The translations under genes and the position numbers were made by a program. Under the pieces are notes generated by a model, which did no database searches, had not been told where the DNA came from, and saw only the letters and a list, made by a program, of their open reading frames with translations. Below are positions 1 through 6,453 of a stretch of DNA of 9,131 nt, in pieces (position 1 is the first letter of the stretch; each line of letters begins with the position of its first letter). Where the stretch lies: positions 1 to 9,131 of the forward strand of contig JABFVJ010000358.1 in assembly GCA_013362835.1 (NCBI GenBank). Direction: 5' to 3'. The stretch is from Nonomuraea sp. (GTDB lineage: Bacteria; Actinomycetota; Actinomycetes; Streptosporangiales; Streptosporangiaceae).

Positions 1-4
1 CGGC

Positions 5-832
5 CTACCGCGAGCCGAACAGCGCCCTGATGCGCTGGGCCTGCTCGACGCCCTCGGCCGCGCACTGCTCCTCCAGGGTGCGCGCCTGCGCCCCCTGGAG
101 GAGTCGCTTCGTCGCCACCGCCGCGTCCCGGTTCGTCGACAGCAGCGCCGCGATCTTGTCCTGTACGGTCTTGTCCAGGTCGCCCCCGGCGACCACCTGC
201 TCCGCGAGGCCGATGCGCATGGCCTCGTCGGCGTGTACGTTCCTGGCTGTCAGGCAGATGTCGATCGCCTTGGCCAGGCCGACCAGCTCCACCAGCGGCT
301 TGGTCCCCGTCAGATCCGGGACCAGACCCAGTGCGGGCTCCTTCATGCAGAAAATGACGTCGTCGGCCACGATGCGCAGATCACAGGCGAGCGCGAGCTG
401 GAACCCCGCGCCGATCGCGTGCCCCTGCACGGCGGCGATGGAGACGATCTCCGGGCGGCGCAGCCACAGGAAGCCGTCCTGTGCCTGGCGTATGCGCTGT
501 CCGAAGGTCTCGCCGTCGGTTGCCGCGGCCGAACCGAACGAGCCCTGTCCGGGCACCCCCTCCGGTGTGAACATCCGCAGGTCGATTCCTGCCGAGAAGG
601 ACGGTCCCTCACCTTTCACGACGACGACGCGCACCTGCTCGGGCAGGCTCTCGCCGATGCGAGCCAGCGCCGACCATGTCGCGAACGTCTGTGCGTTGCG
701 CTTTTCCGGCCGGTCCAGCGTGATCGTCGCTATCTCACCGTCCACCTCGAAGCGAAGCCCGATCTCCGCCAGCCTTTCGGCAGAGACGTCCTCCGCGTAC
801 CCCCCATGCTGTCGCGCCTGTGCTTCCGCCAT
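5..832 (-). CDS. Enoyl-CoA hydratase/isomerase (crotonase) family protein, 275 aa
   Basis: Cytoplasmic crotonase-fold enzyme expected to act on an acyl-CoA thioester. The first oxyanion-hole segment is SFSAGIDL (residues 78-85) and the second lies in GHAIGAGFQLALACDL (137-152). The position of the first hydratase catalytic Glu is Gln145. The second catalytic Glu is kept as Glu165 in a KEPALGLVPDLTGT segment, with Asp173 eight residues later. That Glu/Asp spacing is the one known from delta3,5-delta2,4-dienoyl-CoA isomerase, so isomerase or another crotonase activity is at least as likely as hydration. The ATG at 832 is chosen because AAAGGGAG (839-846) lies 6 nt upstream; the stop is TAG. The N-terminal 25 residues are an extension ahead of the fold. 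It is the last gene of the left block, 145 bp downstream of a helix-turn-helix gene, with a strong inverted repeat between them. It may be the counterpart of mycobacterial EchA12, judged by neighbourhood only. The family call is firm; the substrate is unknown. Confidence 0.93.
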   Translation of the reverse strand: MAEAQARQHGGYAEDVSAERLAEIGLRFEVDGEIATITLDRPEKRNAQTFATWSALARIGESLPEQVRVVVVKGEGPSFSAGIDLRMFTPEGVPGQGSFGSAAATDGETFGQRIRQAQDGFLWLRRPEIVSIAAVQGHAIGAGFQLALACDLRIVADDVIFCMKEPALGLVPDLTGTKPLVELVGLAKAIDICLTARNVHADEAMRIGLAEQVVAGGDLDKTVQDKIAALLSTNRDAAVATKRLLQGAQARTLEEQCAAEGVEQAQRIRALFGSR

Positions 833-883
833 CGCCTGCTCCCTTTGTCCGGTCGCGCACGGGGTGCGCCACCAAGGCTGACC

Positions 884-927
884 GTCGCGCCCGAGCTTAC
901 AGAATATGATTCTGGCTCGGGCGCGAC
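884..927. repeat. 44-bp nested inverted repeat upstream of the crotonase gene
   Basis: Perfect 13-bp outer arms (GTCGCGCCCGAGC at 884-896 and its complement at 915-927) enclose perfect 6-bp inner arms (CAGAAT at 900-905, ATTCTG at 909-914) around an ATG triplet. A 3-nt unpaired TTA lies on one side (897-899). As RNA this folds into a 19-bp hairpin with a triloop. It lies 50 bp after the helix-turn-helix stop codon and 51 bp before the crotonase start. No T-run follows on either strand. It could be a terminator or attenuator of the GC-rich actinobacterial kind, or a dimeric regulator operator, since the AT-rich inner dyad looks like a TetR-type site. The repeat itself is certain; its role is not. 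Confidence 0.9.
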
Positions 928-977
928 GTCGGCTGACTAGGGACGGGCGGCTGCGGTCGCACGTTCCGAGGCGGCCG

Positions 978-1193
978 TCAGCGCTTGGACTTGCCTCGAG
1001 TCGCCCCGCCGCGCCCGCGCAGAGTCACGCCGGACTCGCTAAGGATGCGGTGGATGAACCCGTAAGACCGACCGGTCGAAGCGGCCAGGGCGCGGATGCT
1101 CTCGCCCTGCGCGTAGCGCTTCTTGAGATCGCCGGCCAGTTTTTCCCGGTCGGCCCCGGTGACCCGGGTGCCCTTCTTCAGTGTCTCGGCCAC
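978..1193 (-). CDS. Small basic helix-turn-helix protein, 71 aa
   Basis: Likely DNA-binding protein consisting of one helix-turn-helix. SIRALAAST (residues 32-40) fits the first helix, Gly41 the turn and SYGFIHRILSES (43-54) the recognition helix, as in Hin/homeodomain-like recombinase and regulator domains. The tail GRGGATRGKSKR is glycine- and arginine-rich and basic. The protein has 17 Lys/Arg against 6 Asp/Glu. There is no ligand-binding or dimerisation domain, so it is either a minimal regulator or a nucleoid-associated-type protein. The GTG start at 1193 is well supported by AGGAGG (1199-1204) 5 nt upstream. It lies 113 bp downstream of the ABC-F gene and 145 bp upstream of the crotonase gene, all on the same strand. 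By size and context it resembles the small possible regulator Rv1473A next to the ABC-F gene Rv1473 in M. tuberculosis; this is from memory, not a search. Its target is unknown. Confidence 0.88.
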   Translation of the reverse strand: MAETLKKGTRVTGADREKLAGDLKKRYAQGESIRALAASTGRSYGFIHRILSESGVTLRGRGGATRGKSKR

Positions 1194-1198
1194 GAGTA

Positions 1199-1204
1199 CC
1201 TCCT
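1199..1204 (-). promoter_or_regulatory. Ribosome binding site of the helix-turn-helix gene
   Basis: AGGAGG on the minus strand lies 5 nt before a GTG codon. It is a near-perfect Shine-Dalgarno sequence. It fixes the start of this short gene at GTG and is the main reason to trust that the gene is translated. The 113-bp gap upstream (1194-1306) holds in-frame tandem stops for the ABC-F gene (TGA at 1307-1309, TAA at 1301-1303) and is noticeably less GC-rich than its surroundings. I see no convincing promoter or terminator in it. Confidence 0.8.
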
Positions 1205-1306
1205 GTAGTGCCGGACTTCCGCAGCGTTACTCCGCCATGATCAGTCATTTCAGCGGGATCGGCTACCTACTCCACGGGAAAAGATCCGTACCCACTCAAA
1301 TTAAGA

Positions 1307-2905
1307 TCAGGCAAGTGCCACAAGATCGGAAAATTCGTCGCTCCACGCGTCTTCAGTTCCGTCAGGCAGCAAGATCACCCTATCCGGTGACAAGGCGTCA
1401 ACGGCACCCTCGTCATGGGTGACTAGGACGATTGCTCCTGAATACGACCTCAGAGCGTTGAGAACCTGCTCGCGGCTGACCGGATCGAGGTTGTTGGTGG
1501 GCTCGTCGAGAAGGAGGACGTTGGCGCTCGACAGCACCAGGATGGCGAGCGCGAGCCGGGTCTTCTCGCCGCCGGACAGGACGCCGGCGGGCTTGTCGAC
1601 GTCGTCGCCGGTGAACAGGAACGAGCCGAGCACCTTGCGCAGCTCGGTGTCGGTGAACGTGCCGCCCGCCGAGCGCATGTTCTCCAGCAGGGTGCGGCCG
1701 GGGTCGAGGGTTTCGTGCTCCTGGGCGTAGTAGCCGACCTTCAGGCCGTGGCCGGGCTTGATCTCGCCGGTGTCGGGCTGCTCGATGCCGCCGAGTATGC
1801 GCAGCAGCGTGGTCTTGCCCGCGCCGTTGAGCCCGAGGATGACGACTCTGTGACCTCGGTCGATGGCCACGCTGACGTCGGTGAAGACCTCCAGCGAGCC
1901 GTAGGACTTCGACAGGTCCTCGGCCGTGAGCGGCGTGCGGCCGCACGGCTGGGGCTCGGGGAAGCGCAGGCGGGCCACCTTGTCGCTCTGGCGCTCCTCC
2001 TCGGTGCCGGCCAGCAGCCGGTGCGCGCGGCGCATCATGTCCTGGGCGGCCTTGGCCTTGGTGGCCTTGGCGCGCATCTTGTCGGCCTGGGCGAGCAGCG
2101 CGCCCGCCTGCTTCTCGGCGTTGGCCCGCTCGCGCTTCCTGCGCTTCTCGTCGGTCTCGCGCTGGGCCAGATAGGCCTTCCAGCCGACGTTGTAGTGGTC
2201 GATCACCGAGCGGTTGGCGTCGAGGTGCAGGACCTTGTTGACCGTCGCTTCAAGAAGGGCGACGTCGTGACTGATGATCACCAAGCCACCTTGATGAGAT
2301 CGCAAAAAATCACGAAGCCACCCGATTGAGTCCGCATCTAGGTGGTTTGTCGGCTCGTCGAGAAGGAGAGTTTCCGCTCCGCTGAAAAGAATTCGTGCCA
2401 ATTCCACGCGGCGGCGCTGACCCCCGGAAAGCGTTTGCAGCGTCTGGCCGAGCACGCGGTCGGGCAGGCCCAGGCTGGAGGAGATGGAGGCGGCCTCGGA
2501 CTCGGCCGCGTAGCCGCCGAGGACGTGCATCTGGTCCTCAAGCCTGCCGTACTGCCTGACGGCCTTCTCGCGGGTGCGCTCGTCGGCCGAGGACATGCCG
2601 ATCTCGGCCTGGCGCAGCTTGCGCAGGACCTCGTCGAGGCCGCGGGCGGACAGGATGCGGTCGCGGGCCAGGACCTCCAGGTCGCCGGTACGCGGGTCCT
2701 GGGGCAGGTAGCCGATGCTGCCGGAGGAGGTGACCGAGCCCGCGGCGGGCAGCGCCTCGCCCGCGAGCACCTTGGTCAGCGTGGTCTTGCCCGCGCCGTT
2801 ACGGCCGACCAGACCTATCTTGTCGCCGGGGTTGACCCGGAAGGAGGCGTTCTCGATGAGCAGGCGCGCGCCCGCGCGCAGCTCGATGTCACTGGCGATG
2901 ATCAT
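1307..2905 (-). CDS. ABC-F family ATPase (ribosome-associated, dual NBD), 532 aa
   Basis: Soluble protein with two ABC ATPase domains and no membrane segments, the layout of ABC-F translation factors (EttA, Uup, antibiotic-resistance ARE proteins), which act at the ribosomal E site. Domain 1 has Walker A GRNGAGKT (34-41), signature LSGGQ (159-163), Walker B LLLDEP (180-185) and switch His213. Domain 2 has Walker A GLNGAGKT (358-365), signature LSGGE (443-447), Walker B LLLDEP (464-469) and His497. Residues about 241-311 form the Lys/Arg/Ala-rich helical linker that reaches toward tRNA in this family; its DNA contains three GGCCTTGG copies (+ strand, 2048-2070). I chose ATG 2905 because MIIASDIELRAG matches the usual start of relatives and GGGAG lies 11 nt upstream. 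A GTG at 2917 would add four residues, but the GGGAG sequence overlaps that codon. It may be a housekeeping factor or a drug-protection protein; sequence alone does not decide. It resembles Rv1473 of M. tuberculosis. Confidence 0.93.
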   Translation of the reverse strand: MIIASDIELRAGARLLIENASFRVNPGDKIGLVGRNGAGKTTLTKVLAGEALPAAGSVTSSGSIGYLPQDPRTGDLEVLARDRILSARGLDEVLRKLRQAEIGMSSADERTREKAVRQYGRLEDQMHVLGGYAAESEAASISSSLGLPDRVLGQTLQTLSGGQRRRVELARILFSGAETLLLDEPTNHLDADSIGWLRDFLRSHQGGLVIISHDVALLEATVNKVLHLDANRSVIDHYNVGWKAYLAQRETDEKRRKRERANAEKQAGALLAQADKMRAKATKAKAAQDMMRRAHRLLAGTEEERQSDKVARLRFPEPQPCGRTPLTAEDLSKSYGSLEVFTDVSVAIDRGHRVVILGLNGAGKTTLLRILGGIEQPDTGEIKPGHGLKVGYYAQEHETLDPGRTLLENMRSAGGTFTDTELRKVLGSFLFTGDDVDKPAGVLSGGEKTRLALAILVLSSANVLLLDEPTNNLDPVSREQVLNALRSYSGAIVLVTHDEGAVDALSPDRVILLPDGTEDAWSDEFSDLVALA

Positions 2906-2934
2906 GTTGGCGGACACTCCCGAGCTAGGAAACG

Positions 2935-2961
2935 AGGATTGGGCGTGCGACCGCCGGTCAA
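2935..2961 (-). promoter_or_regulatory. Possible promoter of the ABC-F gene (weak)
   Basis: On the minus strand TTGACC (2956-2961) resembles a -35 element and AATCCT (2935-2940) a poor -10 element, with a short 15-bp spacing. A GACCG/CGGTC-type dyad (2949-2959) overlaps the -35 candidate. Since the upstream operon appears to end in a hairpin at 2986-3010, the ABC-F gene needs its own promoter in this 99-bp gap. The exact hexamers are uncertain. Confidence 0.25.
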
Positions 2962-2967
2962 TCGGGA

Positions 2968-2977
2968 GTATGCATAC
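2968..2977. repeat. 10-bp perfect palindrome GTATGCATAC
   Basis: A perfect AT-rich palindrome in the GC-rich gap upstream of the ABC-F gene, 7 bp upstream of the possible -35 element when read on the minus strand. It could be an operator half or part of an alternative -10 region (CATACT on the minus strand). Nothing else supports a function. Confidence 0.45.
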
Positions 2978-2985
2978 AGATCAGT

Positions 2986-3010
2986 GTAGGGCCCCCGTGC
3001 CGGGCCCTAC
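2986..3010 (-). terminator. Hairpin terminator after the oligosaccharide operon
   Basis: Perfect 9-bp GC-rich arms (GTAGGGCCC at 2986-2994 and GGGCCCTAC at 3002-3010) flank a 7-nt loop. The structure starts 6 nt after the TAA stop of the lyase gene and is the only strong structure before the next gene. There is no U-tract, which is common for actinobacterial terminators. The inverted repeat is certain; the terminator role is inferred from its position. Confidence 0.7.
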
Positions 3011-3016
3011 CTCTCG

Positions 3017-5578
3017 TTAAAGGCGGCCTCCGATCAGGGCGAGGACGGCGATGGCGGCCAGGCCGTACTGGGCGGCGGAGTTGGTCGAGACGTACGGGGC
3101 CTCCATGACGGGGGCGGGCACGTGCGGGCCTTCCACCGTGGTCAGGCGCCATTCGGGCGTGCGCTGGAGCGGGTTGACGTTGAGCTGGTCGCCCTCGTCG
3201 TGGAAGAACTTGCGCCAGGCCAGGGCGGCCAGCTCCGCGTCACCGGTACGGGCCGCCGCGTACGCGGTGAGCCTGCTGTGCGCCTGGACGAGCGAGATCC
3301 CGGTCAGCGCCCGCCCCAGCTCGGCCTCCTGCCGCTCGGGCGGGGCCAGGTAGAGGCGGCAGTAGTCCAGCCAGGCGCGTTCGAAGCCGGGGACGTCCAC
3401 CAGGTCGATCAGCTCGGCGCAGATCTCGGGCAGCCCGAACAGCGACGACAGGTGCGAGACCATGATCGCGTCACGGGTGGTGTCGAAGCGGCCGGTCGCG
3501 AGGTCGAGCCGGGCCTCGCCGGTCAGGAAGCCGCGTGGCAGCGCGCCGATGCCGGCCATCGTGCCGAGCAGCCGGTCCCTGGCGCGGTCGTCGCCGTGCC
3601 GTTCCCAGCGGGTCAGCCAGGCCGCGGCGAGCGCGCCCCAGTCGGTGCCGAGCCCGACCGCCAGCGCCTTCGGGTCGGGGGTGTAGACGTCCTCGCGCAC
3701 CTTGCGGGTGGGGTCGATGACGAGGAACGTCTCCTCGGGGACGGCGAGCTCGTCGAGCAGGTCGCCGGTGCGCTCGTCGGCGGTCAGGTAGTAGTGGAAG
3801 CGGCGGTAGGCGGCGTTGGAGACGCGCAGCTGCTTGGCGCTGCATCCCCAGTGCTGCACGTTGTGCCTGGTGCCGAGGCCCTTCCAGCGGCCCAAATGGT
3901 AGACGTCCACCTCGCCGGTGTGGCGGGTCATGGCCTCGGCGAAGCGGAAGACGTCCGCGCGGCCGGTGCGCAGGTAGTGGTACCAGAGCCACAGGTCGGG
4001 CGAGAGCTCGGAGTTGGCCCAGGCGTAGCCGCCGACGTCGTAGCGCCAGGTGTGCCGGTCGGCGTCGTAGGTGTGCATGACGTCGCCGTAGTCCCAGAAG
4101 CCGTACCAGCGGCGCTGCTCGCGTTCGCGCAGGTAGAAGTCGAACAGGAAGTCCAGGCGGTCCTCGATCTCGGCGCGGGCCGGGGTCGAGCGGTCGGGCA
4201 GGTCCCAGACGCCGAACACGCCCGCCTCGCGCAGGCGCTCGGGCGGCGCGGTGAGCAGCGGGGGCGCGTTCACGGCGGCGGCGTGCGCGGCCAGGGTCGC
4301 GTGGGGAGGCGTCGCGCCGTACGCGCGCAGGCTCAGCTCGTGCGTACGGGCGATGCCGCGCGCGTCGCCGAAGCCCGGCTCGTAGTCCTCGTAGGTGACC
4401 TCCAGGCCCTCCAGCTGGTCGGCGAAGGTGTCCTGGCCCAGGCCGTCGTGGTAGAAGCGCAGGTCCATGGCGGGGGCCGAGGGCGACCAGAGCCAGACGG
4501 TGACCGTGGCCAGGTCGGTGGCGGCGTTCCTGACGTCGAGGCGGGTGGGGTGCAGGCGCCAGAAGTCGCGCAGGCCGAAGCCGAGGCCGCCGGAGACGCC
4601 GCCGAGGTAGCCGTACCCCTGGGAACGGGTGCCGGAGGGGGCGCTCACCCAGGCGTGGCCTTCCGCGGTGCGTTTGCGCAGGGTGTAGCCGTCGGCGGAG
4701 GTCTGGTCGAGGGTGTGGTCGTTCCAGGCGGGGATCAGGTGCGCGCCGAGGTCCGGCGGCGGGTCGCAGGGGCGGCCTTCGAGCTGGGCGCGGCGTACCG
4801 GCTCGCCGGGGTCGCGGCGCAGGCCGGTCAGTCCGCGTACGGCCTCGGCGTGGAAGCCGTGCGGCCCGGCCAGGCGTACGTGCCGGTCGTGGAGCTCGTC
4901 GCGCATGACCACGTCGGCGCGCAGGCCGAGCCCGGCCAGGAAGTCGCGTCCTGGGTCGCCGTCCCAGACGAACGTGTGCAGCACGCGCACGTCCTCGGCG
5001 CCGGCGTAGAAGTACAGGCGCACGGTGAACGGCAGCCAGTCGCCGTGCCGGCCCTCCAGCCGGACCACGGCGCGCACCGGGCCGTCCTGCTCGACGGTGA
5101 CGCGTTCGACGACGCCCGCCGCGCTCTCGCGGGGCGCCGCGCCCTCGTCGGGGGTGGGCTCGCGCTGGCGCAGGCTGACCAGGCGCACGTCCCTGGCGAG
5201 CTCGCGGCCGTCGCGGGCGACCGAGCGGGCCAGCGTCCCGCCGCCCTCCTCGATCGTCCAGGTGACGACGCCGGTGCCGACGCGCAGCACGCCGTCCTCG
5301 CGGACGACGGTCACGGGGTGCGCGGGGGCCTGCGGCTCGCGTCCCGGTTCGAGCCGGTACGTACGGGCAGGCGCCTCCTGCGGGCCGATCGCGTGCGCCG
5401 ACCACTTGACCGACCCGTCCGGCCAGGTCGCCGTCACCCAGGTCTGCACCGGCACCGGACGCCCGGCGTCGTCGGCCAGCCCGAACGGCGAGCCGGCCGC
5501 GACCGTGCCGCGCGGCCACGGCACGCCCCACGTCACGCCCTGTTCGCCCGGCCCCTCCAGCCACCGCAGCGCCGTCAC
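3017..5578 (-). CDS. Exo-rhamnogalacturonan lyase-like protein (YetA/PcRGLX family, PL26-like), 853 aa
   Basis: Probable cytoplasmic lyase acting from the chain end on rhamnogalacturonan I fragments, by analogy with the Penicillium chrysogenum PcRGLX enzyme (CAZy PL26); Bacillus YetA belongs to the same family and is nearly the same length. The N-terminal beta domain has the family pattern GVTWGVPWPRG (14-24) followed by QTWVTATWPDGSVKWSAHA (45-63). A central beta-rich part ends near 440. A tryptophan- and histidine-rich alpha-barrel-like part follows, with FWDYGDVMHTYD (494-505), WRYDVGGYAWANSE (511-524) and RHNVQHWGCSAKQLRVSNA (571-589). There is no signal peptide, so the substrate must first be imported. 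The GTG start overlaps the permease stop as GTGA; GAAGGA (5579-5584) directly abuts the start, suggesting translation is coupled to the permease. The reading frame stays open far upstream, but the family N-terminus fits this GTG. The extreme C-terminus is hydrophobic (AAIAVLALIGGRL). Catalytic residues are not assigned here, and PL26 activity is inferred. Confidence 0.85.
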   Translation of the reverse strand: MTALRWLEGPGEQGVTWGVPWPRGTVAAGSPFGLADDAGRPVPVQTWVTATWPDGSVKWSAHAIGPQEAPARTYRLEPGREPQAPAHPVTVVREDGVLRVGTGVVTWTIEEGGGTLARSVARDGRELARDVRLVSLRQREPTPDEGAAPRESAAGVVERVTVEQDGPVRAVVRLEGRHGDWLPFTVRLYFYAGAEDVRVLHTFVWDGDPGRDFLAGLGLRADVVMRDELHDRHVRLAGPHGFHAEAVRGLTGLRRDPGEPVRRAQLEGRPCDPPPDLGAHLIPAWNDHTLDQTSADGYTLRKRTAEGHAWVSAPSGTRSQGYGYLGGVSGGLGFGLRDFWRLHPTRLDVRNAATDLATVTVWLWSPSAPAMDLRFYHDGLGQDTFADQLEGLEVTYEDYEPGFGDARGIARTHELSLRAYGATPPHATLAAHAAAVNAPPLLTAPPERLREAGVFGVWDLPDRSTPARAEIEDRLDFLFDFYLREREQRRWYGFWDYGDVMHTYDADRHTWRYDVGGYAWANSELSPDLWLWYHYLRTGRADVFRFAEAMTRHTGEVDVYHLGRWKGLGTRHNVQHWGCSAKQLRVSNAAYRRFHYYLTADERTGDLLDELAVPEETFLVIDPTRKVREDVYTPDPKALAVGLGTDWGALAAAWLTRWERHGDDRARDRLLGTMAGIGALPRGFLTGEARLDLATGRFDTTRDAIMVSHLSSLFGLPEICAELIDLVDVPGFERAWLDYCRLYLAPPERQEAELGRALTGISLVQAHSRLTAYAAARTGDAELAALAWRKFFHDEGDQLNVNPLQRTPEWRLTTVEGPHVPAPVMEAPYVSTNSAAQYGLAAIAVLALIGGRL

Positions 5579-6453
5579 TCCTTCACCGACCCGATCAGCA
5601 CGCCCTTGGCGAAGTGTTTCTGCAGGAACGGGTAGAAGAACAGGATCGGCAGCGTCGCGATCACCACGACCGCGAACTTCAGCCCCTGGGTCGGGAAGAA
5701 CACCGATTCGAGCTGGGCCAGGGCGTTCTCGGCGTCGGGGCTGGTGAGCTGCCTGACCAGCACCTGCAGCGTCCACTTCTTGTTGTCCTCGATGTAGAGC
5801 AGCGGCGACATGTAGTCGTTCCAGATGCCGACCGCGTAGAACAGCGAGAACGTGGCGATGATCGGCTTGGACAGCGGCAGCACGATCTTGAAGAAGACGC
5901 CCATCTCGTTGCAGCCGTCGATGCGCGCGGCCTCCTCCAGCGCCTGCGGCAGCTCCTGGAAGAAGCTCTTGACGATGATCAGGTAGAACGGGTTGATCGC
6001 CAGCGGCAGGATCAGCGCCCAGTAGCTGTCCAGCAGCCCGAGGTCGCGCACCACCAGATACGTCGGGATCATGCCGCCGCTGAAGACGAGCGTGAAGATG
6101 ACCAGGTTCAGCACCAGCGCCCGGCCCGGCAGGTACCGCTTGGCCAGCGGGTAGGCCATCGTGAACGTCAGCATGACCTGCACCAGCGTGCCGACCGCCG
6201 TCACGCAGATCGTGGTGATCAGCGCCCTGACGAAGGTGCCGGTCTCGAAGATGTAGGCGTAGGTGCTGGTGACGAACTTCTCCGGCCACAGGAAGAACGG
6301 CCGGGAGGCGATCTCGGCCTCGGTGGCGAACGAGCCGGCCAGGACGTACAGCAGCGGCAGGATCGTGATCAGCGCGAGGCCGCTGAGCAGGACGACGTTG
6401 GCCACGTCGAACGCGCGGCTGCCCAGGGACTCGCGGTGTTTCGTCTGGGACAT
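5575..6453 (-). CDS. lplC-like: Carbohydrate ABC transporter permease (MalG/LplC type), 292 aa
   Basis: Inner-membrane subunit of a sugar importer, paired with the permease encoded just upstream. Hydrophobic segments fall near residues 17-40, 76-102, 112-133, 142-163, 196-213 and 258-276, the six-helix plan of MalG-type subunits. The EAA loop that docks onto the ATPase reads EEAARIDG (173-180) followed by LP at 192-193. The C-terminal KHFAKGVLIGSVKE is typical of the LplC/YtcP branch, which serves complex plant or host oligosaccharides. ATG 6453 is preceded by AAGGAG (6461-6466) with 7 nt spacing, and that site overlaps the TAA stop of the upstream gene. The stop overlaps the GTG of the lyase gene. 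The substrate, a rhamnogalacturonan fragment, is inferred from the neighbouring lyase. Confidence 0.95.
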   Translation of the reverse strand: MSQTKHRESLGSRAFDVANVVLLSGLALITILPLLYVLAGSFATEAEIASRPFFLWPEKFVTSTYAYIFETGTFVRALITTICVTAVGTLVQVMLTFTMAYPLAKRYLPGRALVLNLVIFTLVFSGGMIPTYLVVRDLGLLDSYWALILPLAINPFYLIIVKSFFQELPQALEEAARIDGCNEMGVFFKIVLPLSKPIIATFSLFYAVGIWNDYMSPLLYIEDNKKWTLQVLVRQLTSPDAENALAQLESVFFPTQGLKFAVVVIATLPILFFYPFLQKHFAKGVLIGSVKE